Numbered from the stretch's first letter, positions 7,382 to 15,644 are shown. The stretch: DNA of 35,538 nt from Desulfobacterales bacterium (GCA_020353355.1 CP070694.1:3627016-3662553), one strand, 5' to 3'. The notes: generated by a model from the sequence alone, not told the origin. Numbers and translations: made by a program.

Positions 7382-7813
7382 ATGAAAGTCTATTCAGCAA
7401 TACCCATCATGCTCATGGTTATCTGTGCAAATCTGGTCCACGCTGAACGGTTGGCTGTTTCCGCCAACGTGGCCAATGTGCGGTCCGGGCCCGGTACCGA
7501 ATACGACATTTTATGGAAAGTGGAAAAATACCATCCAATTTTTGTCATTGAAAAATCCAATTCATGGTACCATTTTCGGGATTTTGAGGGCGACACAGGC
7601 TGGTTGCATAATTCGCTGGTAAGTAAAATCAATACCATTATCACCAATGGCGAGGTCAACAATATACGCTCCGGTCCGGGCACCCAATTTAATATCCTGT
7701 TTACCGTCGAAAAAGGCATACCGTTTAAAGTACTTACCCGTAAAGAAGGATGGATCCATATTGAACATGCCGACGGTGACAAAGGCTGGATTCACGCTTC
7801 CTTAGTCTGGTAA
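7382..7813 (+). CDS. Exported protein with two bacterial SH3 (SH3b) domains
   Basis: A 143-residue protein with a Sec signal peptide (about residues 1-21, cleaved after HA) and two SH3b repeats, at about 23-80 and 85-143. Each repeat has the NVRSGPGTEYDIL/NIRSGPGTQFNIL signature and ends in GWLHNSLV/GWIHASLV. Such domains bind peptidoglycan or other proteins in the periplasm. A strong GGAGG (7361-7365) lies 16 nt before the ATG, which is farther than usual, but no better in-frame start exists between them. Role unknown beyond envelope binding. Confidence 0.85.
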   Translation: MKVYSAIPIMLMVICANLVHAERLAVSANVANVRSGPGTEYDILWKVEKYHPIFVIEKSNSWYHFRDFEGDTGWLHNSLVSKINTIITNGEVNNIRSGPGTQFNILFTVEKGIPFKVLTRKEGWIHIEHADGDKGWIHASLVW

Positions 7814-7830
7814 ACGAGCATCCGCTTGGA

Positions 7831-7953
7831 GTGCGCGGGGAACTCGGTTGTGCATGCGGTGATGAAGTCTGCCGGGTAGTCTGCACCAAGATCCTCGCTG
7901 AGGGCTGGAGGAGGATTAGGAAATTGCTTAACTTGGAGGAAATGTGGCGATGA
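7831..7953 (+). CDS. Possible 40-residue Cys-rich peptide overlapping the TPR gene start
   Basis: A short frame starts at GTG 7831, right after TTGGA, and encodes a peptide with the cluster CACGDEVCRVVC followed by an Arg/Leu-rich tail ending EEMWR. Its TGA stop (7951-7953) overlaps the ATG 7950 of the TPR gene in an ATGA arrangement typical of translational coupling. There is no properly spaced ribosome binding site and the frame is open to 7813 or earlier, so it may be noncoding or a gene remnant. No family recognised. Confidence 0.2.
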   Translation: MRGELGCACGDEVCRVVCTKILAEGWRRIRKLLNLEEMWR

Positions 7954-8633
7954 AAAAGAAAATAACCCGCAAGCAGCTGCTGAAGGAGCCGGATGAGTTT
8001 ATTACCTTTTCGGGCAAAATGATTCAGCTTGGTATGCAGTATAAAACCCAGTTGACTTACGCTGTCGGCATTATTGTGGCCCTGATGCTCGTCGTATCGG
8101 GCTACCGCTTCTTTGCAATTCGATCTGAAAATAAAGCACACGCGCTTTTGGATCGAGCCGTTAATCAATACCAAACCGCTCTGAACGGTGAGGATTCGAA
8201 AAAGGCTTACCAGACAGCATCTGAGGATTTTCAGCTGATTTTAAACAAATACGGTAGTAAACAAAGCGGCAAACTCGCTCGAGTCATTTTTGCCAATATC
8301 TGCTTTGATGCCGGTGAATATAAAAAGGCCATTGAGCTATATCGCCAATCGCTAGACGATTTCAAAAATGATGCGTTCATGAATAATCTAATCCACAGCG
8401 ATCTGGGCTATGCCCACGAACAGCTAAATGAAGCCCGGTTGGCAGTGTCCTATTTTGAGAAAATTGCTGAAAGTCAAGAGCCGATTTTGCGTGACGAAGC
8501 CCTTTTCAATTTAGGCATGCTGTATGAAAAATTAGGTGATCAACAAAAGAGCTCCGATGCCTTTAAGCGGATTATCAGCGATCATCCGGATTCAATGTAT
8601 ATCGAGATTGTTAAAGAACGATCCGCCGGTTAA
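7950..8633 (+). CDS. Membrane-anchored tetratricopeptide repeat protein (YfgM/TPR_21-like)
   Basis: A protein of about 227 residues with a charged cytoplasmic N-terminus (KKKITRKQLLKEPDEF), one membrane segment at about 33-52 and a periplasmic TPR array. The layout resembles YfgM-type ancillary proteins of the Sec/BamB network. TPR-like helices include ARVIFANICFDAGEYKKAIELY and ALFNLGMLYEKLGDQQKSSDAF (read in parts). I chose ATG 7950, which has GGAGGA at 7935-7940 nine bases upstream, over GTG 7944. It converges on the response regulator gene. Function is inferred only from topology. Confidence 0.75.
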   Translation: MKKKITRKQLLKEPDEFITFSGKMIQLGMQYKTQLTYAVGIIVALMLVVSGYRFFAIRSENKAHALLDRAVNQYQTALNGEDSKKAYQTASEDFQLILNKYGSKQSGKLARVIFANICFDAGEYKKAIELYRQSLDDFKNDAFMNNLIHSDLGYAHEQLNEARLAVSYFEKIAESQEPILRDEALFNLGMLYEKLGDQQKSSDAFKRIISDHPDSMYIEIVKERSAG

Positions 8634-8649
8634 AATCGAAGATGTCGGC

Positions 8650-8693
8650 AAACAAAATCGGTTCATTGCGATCATCTCACTGTTTTGAACCGA
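8650..8693 (-). terminator. Possible terminator of the histidine kinase/response regulator unit
   Basis: TGAACCGA (8686-8693) pairs with TCGGTTCA (8658-8665) around a 20-nt loop. Read on the - strand the stem is followed by TTTTGTTTG. The stem overlaps the last codons of the response regulator. The loop is long, so confidence is modest. Confidence 0.35.
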
Positions 8694-10059
8694 CTCCCAG
8701 ATTGTATTTCTTTAACTTTTGGTTCAGTCCGCTTTTTCCGATCCCTAGCAATTCAGCGGCATGCGCCTGCACATTGTTCGTCATTTTCAACGCCCGTTCT
8801 ATCAATGCCTTTTCAATCATGGCCAGGGTGTCATACAGCTTTGCATCGGCGGGTATTCCCTCAAGGTGCAAGGTATTATGGACATTGTCCTTAAACCCTT
8901 TGGGCAGATCTGAGACCCTGATCGTATCTCCCGGACAAAGGATCATGACCCGTTCGATGACGTTTTCAAGTTCGCGGACATTTCCGGGCCAGCTGTAATC
9001 ATAAAATAGGCGATCGACTTCCTGATCAACACCGGTGACGGGGATGCTGGAATTGCGTTCGCTTGCATATTTTCCGATAAAATGATTGACCAGGAGTCTA
9101 ATATCCTCTTTGCGCTCTTTCAATGCCGGCAAAACAATGTGCACCACGTTCAATCGATAGAAGAGGTCTTCACGGAACCGTCCCCTGACCATTTCTTCTT
9201 TTAAATTTTTATTGGTTGCCGCAATTATGCGAATGTCCACCGCCAGCGGACGCACGCCGCCAACCCGTTCAATGACTTTTTCTTGCAACACCCGCAGCAG
9301 TTTAACCTGCAGGTTTGGTGAGAGCTCACCGATTTCATCCAGGAACAGGGTTCCGCTGTCGGCCAGTTCGAATCGGCCCTTTTTCATCGCCACCGCCCCG
9401 GTAAACGCCCCTCTTTCATGACCAAACAATTCGCTTTCGAGCAAGCTTTCAGCCAAAGCCGAACAATTTACGGCCACATACGGCCTGTTACGCCGAGAGC
9501 TGTTGAAGTGAATGGACTTTGCGACGAGCTCTTTGCCGGTGCCGCTTTCTCCCTCGATCAATACGGTTGCGCTGGAAGGTGCCACCTTTTGAATCGTTTC
9601 AAAAACATCCTGCATGGGTTTACTTTTTCCGATGATGTTGCCGAAAGAATACTGGGACTCCACCGTATTGCGCAAGCGCCGGTTTTCTTTGATGACCTGA
9701 AAAACCGAGATGGCTTTTTTGACATATATGATCAGCCGCTGATTGTCGAAGGGCTTTAGAATATAGCTGTAGGCACCTTTTTGCATAGCCTCTACCGCTT
9801 TGTCGACGGTGCCATGTGCAGTCATCATCACCACGGGAAGCTCAGGATCAATGGCTTTGATATGTTCGAGCAATTCAATGCCGTCCATGACCGGCATTTT
9901 CATGTCCGTTAACACTAAATCGACATCAGAAGTTTTTTGAATTTCCAGTGCCTCCTGACCGCTGAGTGCCGTGAGGACTTCAAAGCCTTCCTCTTCCAAA
10001 ATGGCGGTTAATATGGTGAGGTAGTTTTTTTCATCATCGACAATCAGGATGGTTTCCAT
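8677..10059 (-). CDS. NtrC-family sigma-54-dependent response regulator
   Basis: A 460-residue regulator with three domains. The receiver (1-120) has acidic DDE, the phosphoacceptor D52 in LTDMKMP and K102. The AAA+ domain (about 140-375) has Walker A GESGTGKE (170-177), the sigma-54-contacting GAFTGA loop (217-222), Walker B TLFLDE and the FREDLFYRLNV segment. The C-terminal Fis-type helix-turn-helix (about 425-455) carries AAELLGIGKSGLNQKLKKY. It should activate sigma-54 promoters when phosphorylated by the histidine kinase encoded 97 bp upstream on the same strand. Target genes are not evident; no clear -24/-12 promoter was seen nearby. Confidence 0.95.
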   Translation of the reverse strand: METILIVDDEKNYLTILTAILEEEGFEVLTALSGQEALEIQKTSDVDLVLTDMKMPVMDGIELLEHIKAIDPELPVVMMTAHGTVDKAVEAMQKGAYSYILKPFDNQRLIIYVKKAISVFQVIKENRRLRNTVESQYSFGNIIGKSKPMQDVFETIQKVAPSSATVLIEGESGTGKELVAKSIHFNSSRRNRPYVAVNCSALAESLLESELFGHERGAFTGAVAMKKGRFELADSGTLFLDEIGELSPNLQVKLLRVLQEKVIERVGGVRPLAVDIRIIAATNKNLKEEMVRGRFREDLFYRLNVVHIVLPALKERKEDIRLLVNHFIGKYASERNSSIPVTGVDQEVDRLFYDYSWPGNVRELENVIERVMILCPGDTIRVSDLPKGFKDNVHNTLHLEGIPADAKLYDTLAMIEKALIERALKMTNNVQAHAAELLGIGKSGLNQKLKKYNLGVGSKQ

Positions 10060-10156
10060 GATTTTTTCCTTTATGAATCACGGCTGGATAATTTGCTAAA
10101 GGAATTCTAATAATTCTCAAAACTATATTCCCCACGCGACGCCTTGATCTTGTTGT

Positions 10157-11629
10157 TTACTGCGCACCCGAGTCCAGCGGAACAGAATTAAGAGATTCGC
10201 TGGTGTTCGGTTCAGCCTTGGTTATCGGCAATTCGATGGTTACCCGAACGCCCCGAACGGGTCTGTTGGAAATCTGAATGCTTCCGCCATGGGTTTCAAT
10301 AATATTTTTGACGATACCCAATCCGAGACCGGATCCCTTTTCCTTGTTGGTAAAAAAGGGATCCCAAATCTTTTCCAGAATATCTTCCGGAATACCGTGG
10401 CCTTCATCATCAATATGAATCACGACAAAACTGTCGTTGAAACTGACGCCGATCTGAATTCTACCGCCATCCGGCATGGCCTGCATGGAGTTAATCAAAA
10501 TGTTTAGAAATGATTGGTACAGCATCGAAGAATCCGCCATGATTTCAGGTAACGAATTTTGATAATTTTTCTTGATGATATAGCCCTGCTCTTTGATCTG
10601 AGGGGCGAGGTAGGTCAGGTTTTTTTCCAGGACTTCATCAATGCGGCAGGATGCTAGATTCGGGCTTCTGGGTCTCGCAAAATTAATAAAATCGGTGATA
10701 ATTTGATTCAACCGGCCCGATTCTTCAACGATGATATCCGGAATCGTATTTGCAGGTTCGAATTTAATCACTTTTTTCTTTAGCAACTCTGCGGAGCTTC
10801 GGATAATGCCCAGCGGGTTGCGGATTTCATGCGAAATTCCGGCAGCCATCTCGCCGATGGCGGATAATTTTTCTGCCCGGCTTAAGCGTTCCTTGAGCCG
10901 CAACCGCTCCATGGCTCTTTTTTGGATAATACCTTCACCGCGTTTTACCACAAATATCAGTACCACAAAAAGGGCTCCTATCAGCGCGGTACTCGTGATA
11001 ACGGCCAAAATTTGAATTTTGAAAATGGCCTTATAGTCTTCGGATAGATCTTGTTCAATTTCCACAACGCCAAGCACGTCACGGGTGAATTGACCCAGCG
11101 GTTTCTCCCAGCGCAAGGGAGCAAAAGAAATCAACCGAACCTCTTTGGGAAATCCGAGCAGAATCTGCAAAAAGTTGCCGCGTTGGATTAATTTCGACGT
11201 CGATTTGCCCTCCACCGCAAGCTGATATCCTGTGCCGCCATATTTCCTGCGGCCGATCATATCGGTGTCAAAGCTATAAGAAACGATGTTATCCATGCTG
11301 TATATATTTAGCGCTTTGACTTTAAAACTGTGCAACGTGCTGCGCACCACATTGTCCATGCGTTCAAATTGCTCTTTGTTACTTAACTGAATCTTACCGT
11401 AACGCAGGCCAACAGGAATAATAAATTGCAGGACCACCTGATGATTGAGATTTTCAATCAGAACATGGGCATAGTCTTCGCTGCTTTTGCGCTGCATCGA
11501 CCTAACCCAATGGGTGTTGAGCACCGTGAGCACAATGATGACTAAGAAAATGACGATAATTCCGGTAAAGGTAAAATACTTCACCAGCCGGAATGGTTTG
11601 ATTCTCTCCTCGGAGGGGGTGGCGTTCAT
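10157..11629 (-). CDS. Membrane sensor histidine kinase, partner of the adjacent NtrC-type regulator
   Basis: A 490-residue kinase. Membrane segments at about 20-39 and 205-228 enclose a periplasmic sensor region of about 165 residues. The HisKA domain has the H-box [11 protein letters not shown] (H267), followed by the N-box around [13 protein letters not shown]1 DDEGHGIP, the F-box DPFFTNK and G2 GSGLGLG. The sensor domain is not recognisable in detail and the signal is unknown. There is no clear PAS domain. The pair is organised kinase then regulator, as in AtoS/AtoC and ZraS/ZraR. It is divergent from the RNA/pil region, so a link to pilus regulation (PilS/PilR-like) is possible but unproven. 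Confidence 0.93.
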   Translation of the reverse strand: MNATPSEERIKPFRLVKYFTFTGIIVIFLVIIVLTVLNTHWVRSMQRKSSEDYAHVLIENLNHQVVLQFIIPVGLRYGKIQLSNKEQFERMDNVVRSTLHSFKVKALNIYSMDNIVSYSFDTDMIGRRKYGGTGYQLAVEGKSTSKLIQRGNFLQILLGFPKEVRLISFAPLRWEKPLGQFTRDVLGVVEIEQDLSEDYKAIFKIQILAVITSTALIGALFVVLIFVVKRGEGIIQKRAMERLRLKERLSRAEKLSAIGEMAAGISHEIRNPLGIIRSSAELLKKKVIKFEPANTIPDIIVEESGRLNQIITDFINFARPRSPNLASCRIDEVLEKNLTYLAPQIKEQGYIIKKNYQNSLPEIMADSSMLYQSFLNILINSMQAMPDGGRIQIGVSFNDSFVVIHIDDEGHGIPEDILEKIWDPFFTNKEKGSGLGLGIVKNIIETHGGSIQISNRPVRGVRVTIELPITKAEPNTSESLNSVPLDSGAQ

Positions 11630-11670
11630 GATCTATCTAAACCTATAAAATCCACTAGTTATCTACTGAG

Positions 11671-11698
11671 GCTATAAGAAACTGATACCTAAAGTCAA
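11671..11698 (-). promoter_or_regulatory. Probable promoter of the histidine kinase gene
   Basis: Read on the - strand, TTGACT (11693-11698) is followed after 16 bp by TATAGC (11671-11676). The -35 matches 5 of 6 bases and the -10 four of 6. The kinase ATG is about 42 bp downstream. Confidence 0.4.
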
Positions 11699-11746
11699 GC
11701 ATAAGCTATTTTTGTCGTCAATTATATACATCTATCTTTCAATAAA

Positions 11747-11810
11747 TTGACGGTCAACGAAAGGCACGGGTTCTGAAACCCTATAAATCCATGCCGGCGA
11801 ACATCCGGCA
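11747..11810. other. Short inverted repeats between the divergent units
   Basis: Three small symmetric elements sit between the kinase promoter and the RNA promoter: TTGAC/GTCAA at 11747-11757 around one base, GGGTT/AACCC at 11768-11781 with a CTGA loop, and TGCCGG/CCGGCA at 11792-11810 with a 7-nt loop. They could be operators or parts of a leader on either strand. No known riboswitch core was recognised; the ACGCAAAGC hallmark of c-di-GMP type I riboswitches is absent. Confidence 0.3.
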
Positions 11811-11824
11811 ATCTTTAAAATATA

Positions 11825-11853
11825 TTGAAAATATTATAATTATCGTTTATAAT
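11825..11853 (+). promoter_or_regulatory. Strong sigma-70-type promoter for the putative RNA
   Basis: TTGAAA (11825-11830, 5 of 6 bases of the -35 consensus) and a perfect TATAAT (11848-11853) are separated by exactly 17 bp. Transcription would start near 11860. A second TATAAT occurs at 11835-11840 without a good -35. Confidence 0.55.
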
Positions 11854-11859
11854 AATTTT

Positions 11860-12078
11860 TAGCTTTTCGGATTAAACGTTTTGGCGCAAAACTTGCATAG
11901 ATTTAATTGCCGGATTGGCAATACGAGGCTGGTGAATGCGCCGAGAACATTGCCCTCCAATTTGGTTTAATTCGGAAAACGAATTTGCCGACAACGAAAT
12001 AATACCGAAAAATTTCTCGGTACAAAAGCAAATATTTTTGAAACGGTGAATGGCGGGGTAAAACGCCCTGCTTTTTTT
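11860..12078 (+). ncRNA. Putative structured RNA (~220 nt; sRNA or attenuating leader)
   Basis: The segment runs from the predicted start of a good promoter to an intrinsic terminator. Visible helices: an enclosing stem GGCGCA/TGCGCC (11883-11888 with 11937-11942) around hairpin ATTGCC/GGCAAT (11906-11911 with 11917-11922); AATTCG/CGAATT (11969-11974 with 11980-11985); and TACCGA/TCGGTA (12003-12008 with 12017-12022). A second ATTGCC at 11949-11954 could compete for GGCAAT 11917-11922, a switch-like alternative. It does not resemble 6S, tmRNA, SRP RNA, RNase P or a riboswitch class I know. It could act alone or control the xre-pilMNOPQ operon 160 bp downstream. Identity is unknown; existence is inferred from promoter, helices and terminator. 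Confidence 0.45.
12053..12078 (+). terminator. Intrinsic terminator ending the putative RNA
   Basis: A six-pair GC-rich stem (12053-12058 with 12066-12071, one G-U pair) with a seven-base loop is followed by seven T. A competing helix is possible: GGGGTAAAA (12055-12063) can pair with TTTTAACCCC (12075-12084), with one bulge, which would absorb the T-run and act as an antiterminator. Confidence 0.6.
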
Positions 12079-12131
12079 AACCCCCATATATGGTAATTAG
12101 ATAAAAAAATAACACAATATAGTGTAACTAA

Positions 12132-12199
12132 TTGTAATTATGTATAAATTAAATATAATTAACTTGACTTATTTATAATTATATGTAATTAAATATAAT
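12132..12199 (+). promoter_or_regulatory. AT-rich promoter region of the xre-pilMNOPQ operon with 13-bp direct repeats
   Basis: Perfect TATAAT hexamers occur at 12154, 12174 and 12194. Plausible pairs are TTGTAA (12132-12137) with TATAAT 12154, 16 bp apart, and TTTATA (12172-12177) with TATAAT 12194, 16 bp apart; TTGACT lies at 12164. AATTAAATATAAT occurs exactly twice, at 12147-12159 and 12187-12199, 40 bp apart, or about four helical turns. The repeats overlap the -10 elements, so they could be operator sites, perhaps for the XRE-type protein encoded just downstream. Confidence 0.4.
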
Positions 12200-12240
12200 A
12201 GCAACGGCTTTGTGTGAGTTGCTTGATGATGGAAGAAAAG

Positions 12241-12477
12241 ATGTTTACCGATGCTCAGCTTATGGAAATAATACCTATGAGCAACAAAAACCGTTTAAAA
12301 GAAACTAGAGAATCGCTCCTGATGAGCAAGGCCGAACTTGCCAGGGAAGCGCAGGTTTCTCCGATTACAATTACGCGAATCGAAAATGGAATGCCGTGTC
12401 GTATGGAAACCAAACGCAAGATTCTCCTGGCACTCGGATTAAAATTATCAGAAAAAAACAAAATATTTAAGGACTAG
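12241..12477 (+). CDS. XRE-type helix-turn-helix regulator leading the pil operon
   Basis: A small DNA-binding protein of about 78 residues. The HTH_3 domain spans LKETRESLLMSKAELAREAQ and VSPITITRIENGMPCRMETKRKILLALGL, the typical five-helix Cro/CI-like layout. ATG 12241 is preceded by GGAAG at 12231-12235; upstream in-frame ATGs at 12226 and 12229 and a later ATG at 12280 are alternatives. The stop lies 8 bp before pilM, so it is very likely co-transcribed with pilMNOPQ. A local regulator inside the pil operon points to autoregulation of pilus assembly genes; this is inference. Confidence 0.8.
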   Translation: MFTDAQLMEIIPMSNKNRLKETRESLLMSKAELAREAQVSPITITRIENGMPCRMETKRKILLALGLKLSEKNKIFKD

Positions 12478-12485
12478 ACCAACAT

Positions 12486-13541
12486 ATGCTTTTCGGGAAA
12501 AAAGACCACCTGGTTGGCTTGGACATCGGTTCCAGGTCATTGAAAGCAGCAGAAATTGAGGAAACCAAACGGGGGCGAAGTTTAAAACGATTCGGTATCA
12601 CTGAAGTCCCCGCTGGGGCAATTGAAGACGGAACGATCAATGACCCCGAAGCGGTCGCTGAATCCATTCGTCAGTTGTTGAAGGCTTTCAATATCAAAGA
12701 ACGCAATGTGGCGATCTCCATCGGCGGCTATTCGGTCATCGTAAAAAAGATCGCCGTGCAAACCATGGATGAACAACAACTGCAGGATACCATCCATTTT
12801 GAAGCCGAGCAATATATCCCCTTCGACATTAGTGATGTGAACCTTGATTTCCAAATCCTGGGCGAAAACGAAAGCAATCCAAGCCAGATGAACGTTTTCC
12901 TGGTGGCCGCCAAAAAGGAGATGGTCAACGATTATGTCAGCCTTGCGAATCTCGCCGGACTTAATCCCTGTATCGTCGACGTCGAAGCATTTGCGTTACA
13001 AAATATCTTTGAAGTTAACTATGACGCCAGCAATGAAAATGTGGCTCTGATAGACATCGGTGCCAGCAAAACGTCCTTGAACATTTTGAAAGGCACGTCC
13101 TCGGTTTTTATGCGGGATGTTTCGCTGGGATGCTCACAGATCAATCAGAAAATTGTTTCGTTAATTGATTGCTCTTATGATGAGGCTGAACAGCTTAAAT
13201 ACGGCGACAACACCGACCGCATTTCCGTAGAGGATTTAAAGGGTATTGTATCATCCGTAGTGGCGGATTGGTGCACTGAAATTCGGCGCGCCCTTGATTT
13301 TTTCTATTCCACGTACCCCGATGACCAGATCAAAACGATTATTCTTAGCGGTGGCGGTGCCAATATAAATGAATTTCGTGAATTGCTGGCCGTTGAAGCA
13401 TCCGCTGAAGTAAACACCATTAATCCGTTCAAAAATGTTTATGTTGATGACGAGCGCTTTGATTCGGATTATATGCGAAGAATCGCGCCCCAGGCCGCCA
13501 TCAGCATGGGTCTTGCTATGAGAAGGGTGGATGACAAATGA
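12486..13541 (+). CDS. pilM: Type IV pilus assembly protein PilM
   Basis: A 351-residue actin/FtsA-like ATPase-fold protein. The N-terminal LVGLDIGSRSLKAAEIEE is the phosphate-binding-1 region, with later VALIDIGASKTSLNIL (phosphate 2) and IILSGGGANI (adenosine site). PilM sits on the cytoplasmic side of the inner membrane and binds the N-terminus of PilN. AAGGA at 12469-12473 lies 12 nt before the ATG. It overlaps pilN by 4 bp (ATGA), which indicates translational coupling. First structural gene of the alignment complex here. Confidence 0.96.
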   Translation: MLFGKKDHLVGLDIGSRSLKAAEIEETKRGRSLKRFGITEVPAGAIEDGTINDPEAVAESIRQLLKAFNIKERNVAISIGGYSVIVKKIAVQTMDEQQLQDTIHFEAEQYIPFDISDVNLDFQILGENESNPSQMNVFLVAAKKEMVNDYVSLANLAGLNPCIVDVEAFALQNIFEVNYDASNENVALIDIGASKTSLNILKGTSSVFMRDVSLGCSQINQKIVSLIDCSYDEAEQLKYGDNTDRISVEDLKGIVSSVVADWCTEIRRALDFFYSTYPDDQIKTIILSGGGANINEFRELLAVEASAEVNTINPFKNVYVDDERFDSDYMRRIAPQAAISMGLAMRRVDDK

Positions 13542-14125
13542 TACGAATTAATCTGCTGCCTTTTCGAGCTGCGCGCAAAAAGGAAAACATCCGTCGCCAG
13601 GTATCAATCTTTCTGTTGAGTTTGATTTTGGTACTGTTGGGCTTATTCGGCTTCAATCACTACCTTGGCTCAAAAATTGACGCCCTCAATGAGGATATCA
13701 AAAGAGCCAATGCCGAATTAAATAAATATAATGAAATCAACAAAGAAATCGCCAGAATCAAACAGACGCTTGAAAATCTGAAAAAGAAGATGGATGTGAT
13801 CACCACGCTTGAACTCAACCGGCAGGCTCCGGTGCGGCTGATGGATACATTGACCAAAGCGGTGATTGCCAAACGCATGTGGTTTACCAGCTTGGAAGAT
13901 CAAGATAGCTCGGTAAAAATTGATGGAATTGCGTTGGACAATAAAACGGTGGCCGATTTTATGGTTCGCTTGCAAGCTTGCGGGCTATTCAAAAGCGTCA
14001 ACTTAAAAACCCTGAAACACAAAGAAATTGAGGGCAATAATCTGAAAGAATTTAAAGTGACCTGCGATAAGACTCCTTTAGAAGGTCAGGAAGAAAAACC
14101 AGAAACCACAAAGGCCAAAACATAA
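13538..14125 (+). CDS. pilN: Type IV pilus inner-membrane protein PilN
   Basis: A 195-residue bitopic membrane protein. It begins MIRINLLPFR, the conserved PilN motif that binds PilM, followed by basic residues, one membrane segment (about 23-42), a coiled-coil stretch (about 46-90) and a periplasmic ferredoxin-like domain. It forms heterodimers with PilO. The acidic/lysine-rich tail is variable. Start overlaps the pilM end by 4 bp and the end overlaps pilO by 1 bp. Confidence 0.95.
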   Translation: MIRINLLPFRAARKKENIRRQVSIFLLSLILVLLGLFGFNHYLGSKIDALNEDIKRANAELNKYNEINKEIARIKQTLENLKKKMDVITTLELNRQAPVRLMDTLTKAVIAKRMWFTSLEDQDSSVKIDGIALDNKTVADFMVRLQACGLFKSVNLKTLKHKEIEGNNLKEFKVTCDKTPLEGQEEKPETTKAKT

Positions 14126-14748
14126 TGGTAGCAAAAGAACTCTCTTCTTCGAGCAAGCTAGAATCGTTTTTCGAAAATATTGAAAAACTTTCCAAGACCC
14201 AACGGGTTCTTATATCCGTAGGCGTCTTTGTGCTGATCATCGGAGCGTTTGTCTACCTCTTATATTTACCTAAATTTGGCGAAATCGATAAATTAGGTAA
14301 AAAGCTCGAAACTATTGAGAAAAAACTAATGACCGCCAAGCGCAATGCGGCTTCATTAAAAAAATTTCAGGCCAAGATGAAGGAAGCCGAAGCACAGTTT
14401 CAGGCAGCAATGCGCATGCTGCCTGAAAAGGAAGAGATTCCATCGCTGCTAACCAACATTTCCAAAGAGGGGCATGATGTTGGTCTGGACTTTTTGCTGT
14501 TTGAACCGAAACCCGAAGTCCGCAAAGAGTTTTATGCCGAAATTCCGGTGGCTATAAATGTGAAAGGTAGCTATCACGATATGGCCATGTTCTTTGATCG
14601 TGTTTCACGCTTATCTCGGATCGTCAACGTTAAAAACATCAGCATGGGCCGGGAAAAAGAAGGGGAGCAGCTGAAAACCTCGTGTACGGCGGTTACCTAT
14701 AAGTTTGTTGAGCCTCCCCCGAACGCAAAAACCGAAAAAAAAAAATAG
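14125..14748 (+). CDS. pilO: Type IV pilus inner-membrane protein PilO
   Basis: A 207-residue protein with a cytoplasmic N-terminus, a membrane segment at about 30-50 (VLISVGVFVLIIGAFVYLLY), a periplasmic coiled coil and a ferredoxin-like domain ending in the usual SRLSRIVNVKNISM pattern. It pairs with PilN and links to PilP. The gene overlaps pilN by one base (TAATG). The C-terminus ends in a run of lysines encoded by an A-tract (about 14737-14746). Confidence 0.95.
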   Translation: MVAKELSSSSKLESFFENIEKLSKTQRVLISVGVFVLIIGAFVYLLYLPKFGEIDKLGKKLETIEKKLMTAKRNAASLKKFQAKMKEAEAQFQAAMRMLPEKEEIPSLLTNISKEGHDVGLDFLLFEPKPEVRKEFYAEIPVAINVKGSYHDMAMFFDRVSRLSRIVNVKNISMGREKEGEQLKTSCTAVTYKFVEPPPNAKTEKKK

Positions 14749-14779
14749 ACATCCTGCAAAAACGACAAACTGCGCTATC

Positions 14780-15643
14780 ATGAAAAAATACCTTGCTCTT
14801 TTTCGCAACTTAGTCTGGTTTCTCTGTATATTGACCTTTGTATGGAGCTGTGAGCAGGCATCCGGGCCGCCTCCAAAGCCCAAAGTTATTCGCAAAAAGA
14901 TAATTGCCAGAAATGATCAATCTGCCGAAACCCAGAAGGTCAAGCAGACACCGCCGGTCAAATCTCAACCGACTGCTCAGCCACAACCGGTGACGGCTGC
15001 CCCAGAAAGCCAAGAGCTTCAACAACCACCTCAAAAACCAACAACGACGAGCCCGCCACTTGTTGCTAAAAAGGATGAAACCGTATCTCCCCAAACACCG
15101 AGACCTCAACCGGCAACGGCCAAAAAACCGGCCATCGGTCCTAAATCGGATATCTCGATCCTAAAACCGCCGGTGAAGCAACCCCAGCCACCGAAAGCGG
15201 CTGCGCCAGCTGAAACGGATGAGACCCCAGAGGAGCCCTCCCCGGATATGAAAATAGCAGTTGTTCCGTCACCCTACTATAGCCCGCAAGGCCGAATTGA
15301 TCCATTTGAACCGTTGTTTCAGAAAAAACGGGAGGACGCCAAAGTATGGACGCCAAAACGAGGACAGCGAGTTCCGCGCACACCGCTTGAAAAAATTGAT
15401 TTAAGCCAGCTAAAGCTGGTGGCAATTGTGCTGGCCAAAAGCGGGAACCGGGCCATGGTCGAAGAAACATCCGGTAAAGGATATGTCATTGAAAAAGGCA
15501 CCTTTATCGGCACCAACGCCGGTAAGGTGGTTACTATCGATTTCGATAGAGTTGTTGTGAAAGAAGAATTCGAAGATAATATGGGCAATGTTAAAGTTCG
15601 TGATACCGAGTTAAAACTTCTGAAGCCTCCTGGAGAATTTTAA
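14780..15643 (+). CDS. pilP: Type IV pilus lipoprotein PilP with long Pro-rich linker
   Basis: About 287 residues. The lipoprotein signal ends in TFVWSC, so the mature protein would be anchored at Cys near residue 25. Residues about 30-165 form a Pro/Gln/Lys-rich linker, much longer than in many PilP proteins. The C-terminal domain has GRIDPFEPLF and LSQLKLVAIVLA, GKGYVIEKGTFIGTNAGKV: the PilP beta-sandwich that contacts the N0 domain of PilQ. I chose ATG 14780 because it gives the lipoprotein signal; the frame is open upstream. It lies 31 bp after pilO and 1 bp before pilQ. Confidence 0.93.
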   Translation: MKKYLALFRNLVWFLCILTFVWSCEQASGPPPKPKVIRKKIIARNDQSAETQKVKQTPPVKSQPTAQPQPVTAAPESQELQQPPQKPTTTSPPLVAKKDETVSPQTPRPQPATAKKPAIGPKSDISILKPPVKQPQPPKAAAPAETDETPEEPSPDMKIAVVPSPYYSPQGRIDPFEPLFQKKREDAKVWTPKRGQRVPRTPLEKIDLSQLKLVAIVLAKSGNRAMVEETSGKGYVIEKGTFIGTNAGKVVTIDFDRVVVKEEFEDNMGNVKVRDTELKLLKPPGEF

Positions 15644-15644
15644 G

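Noticed and set aside
11760-12080. c-di-GMP (GEMM) riboswitch in front of the pil operon
   Set aside because: Position is attractive, since such riboswitches precede pilus genes in Geobacter, but the ACGCAAAGC core and the second-domain consensus are absent on both strands as far as I can read.
11872-12087. 71-codon frame on the - strand
   Set aside because: It lies wholly inside the putative RNA unit, has no ribosome binding site and no family-like sequence; base pairing explains the region better.
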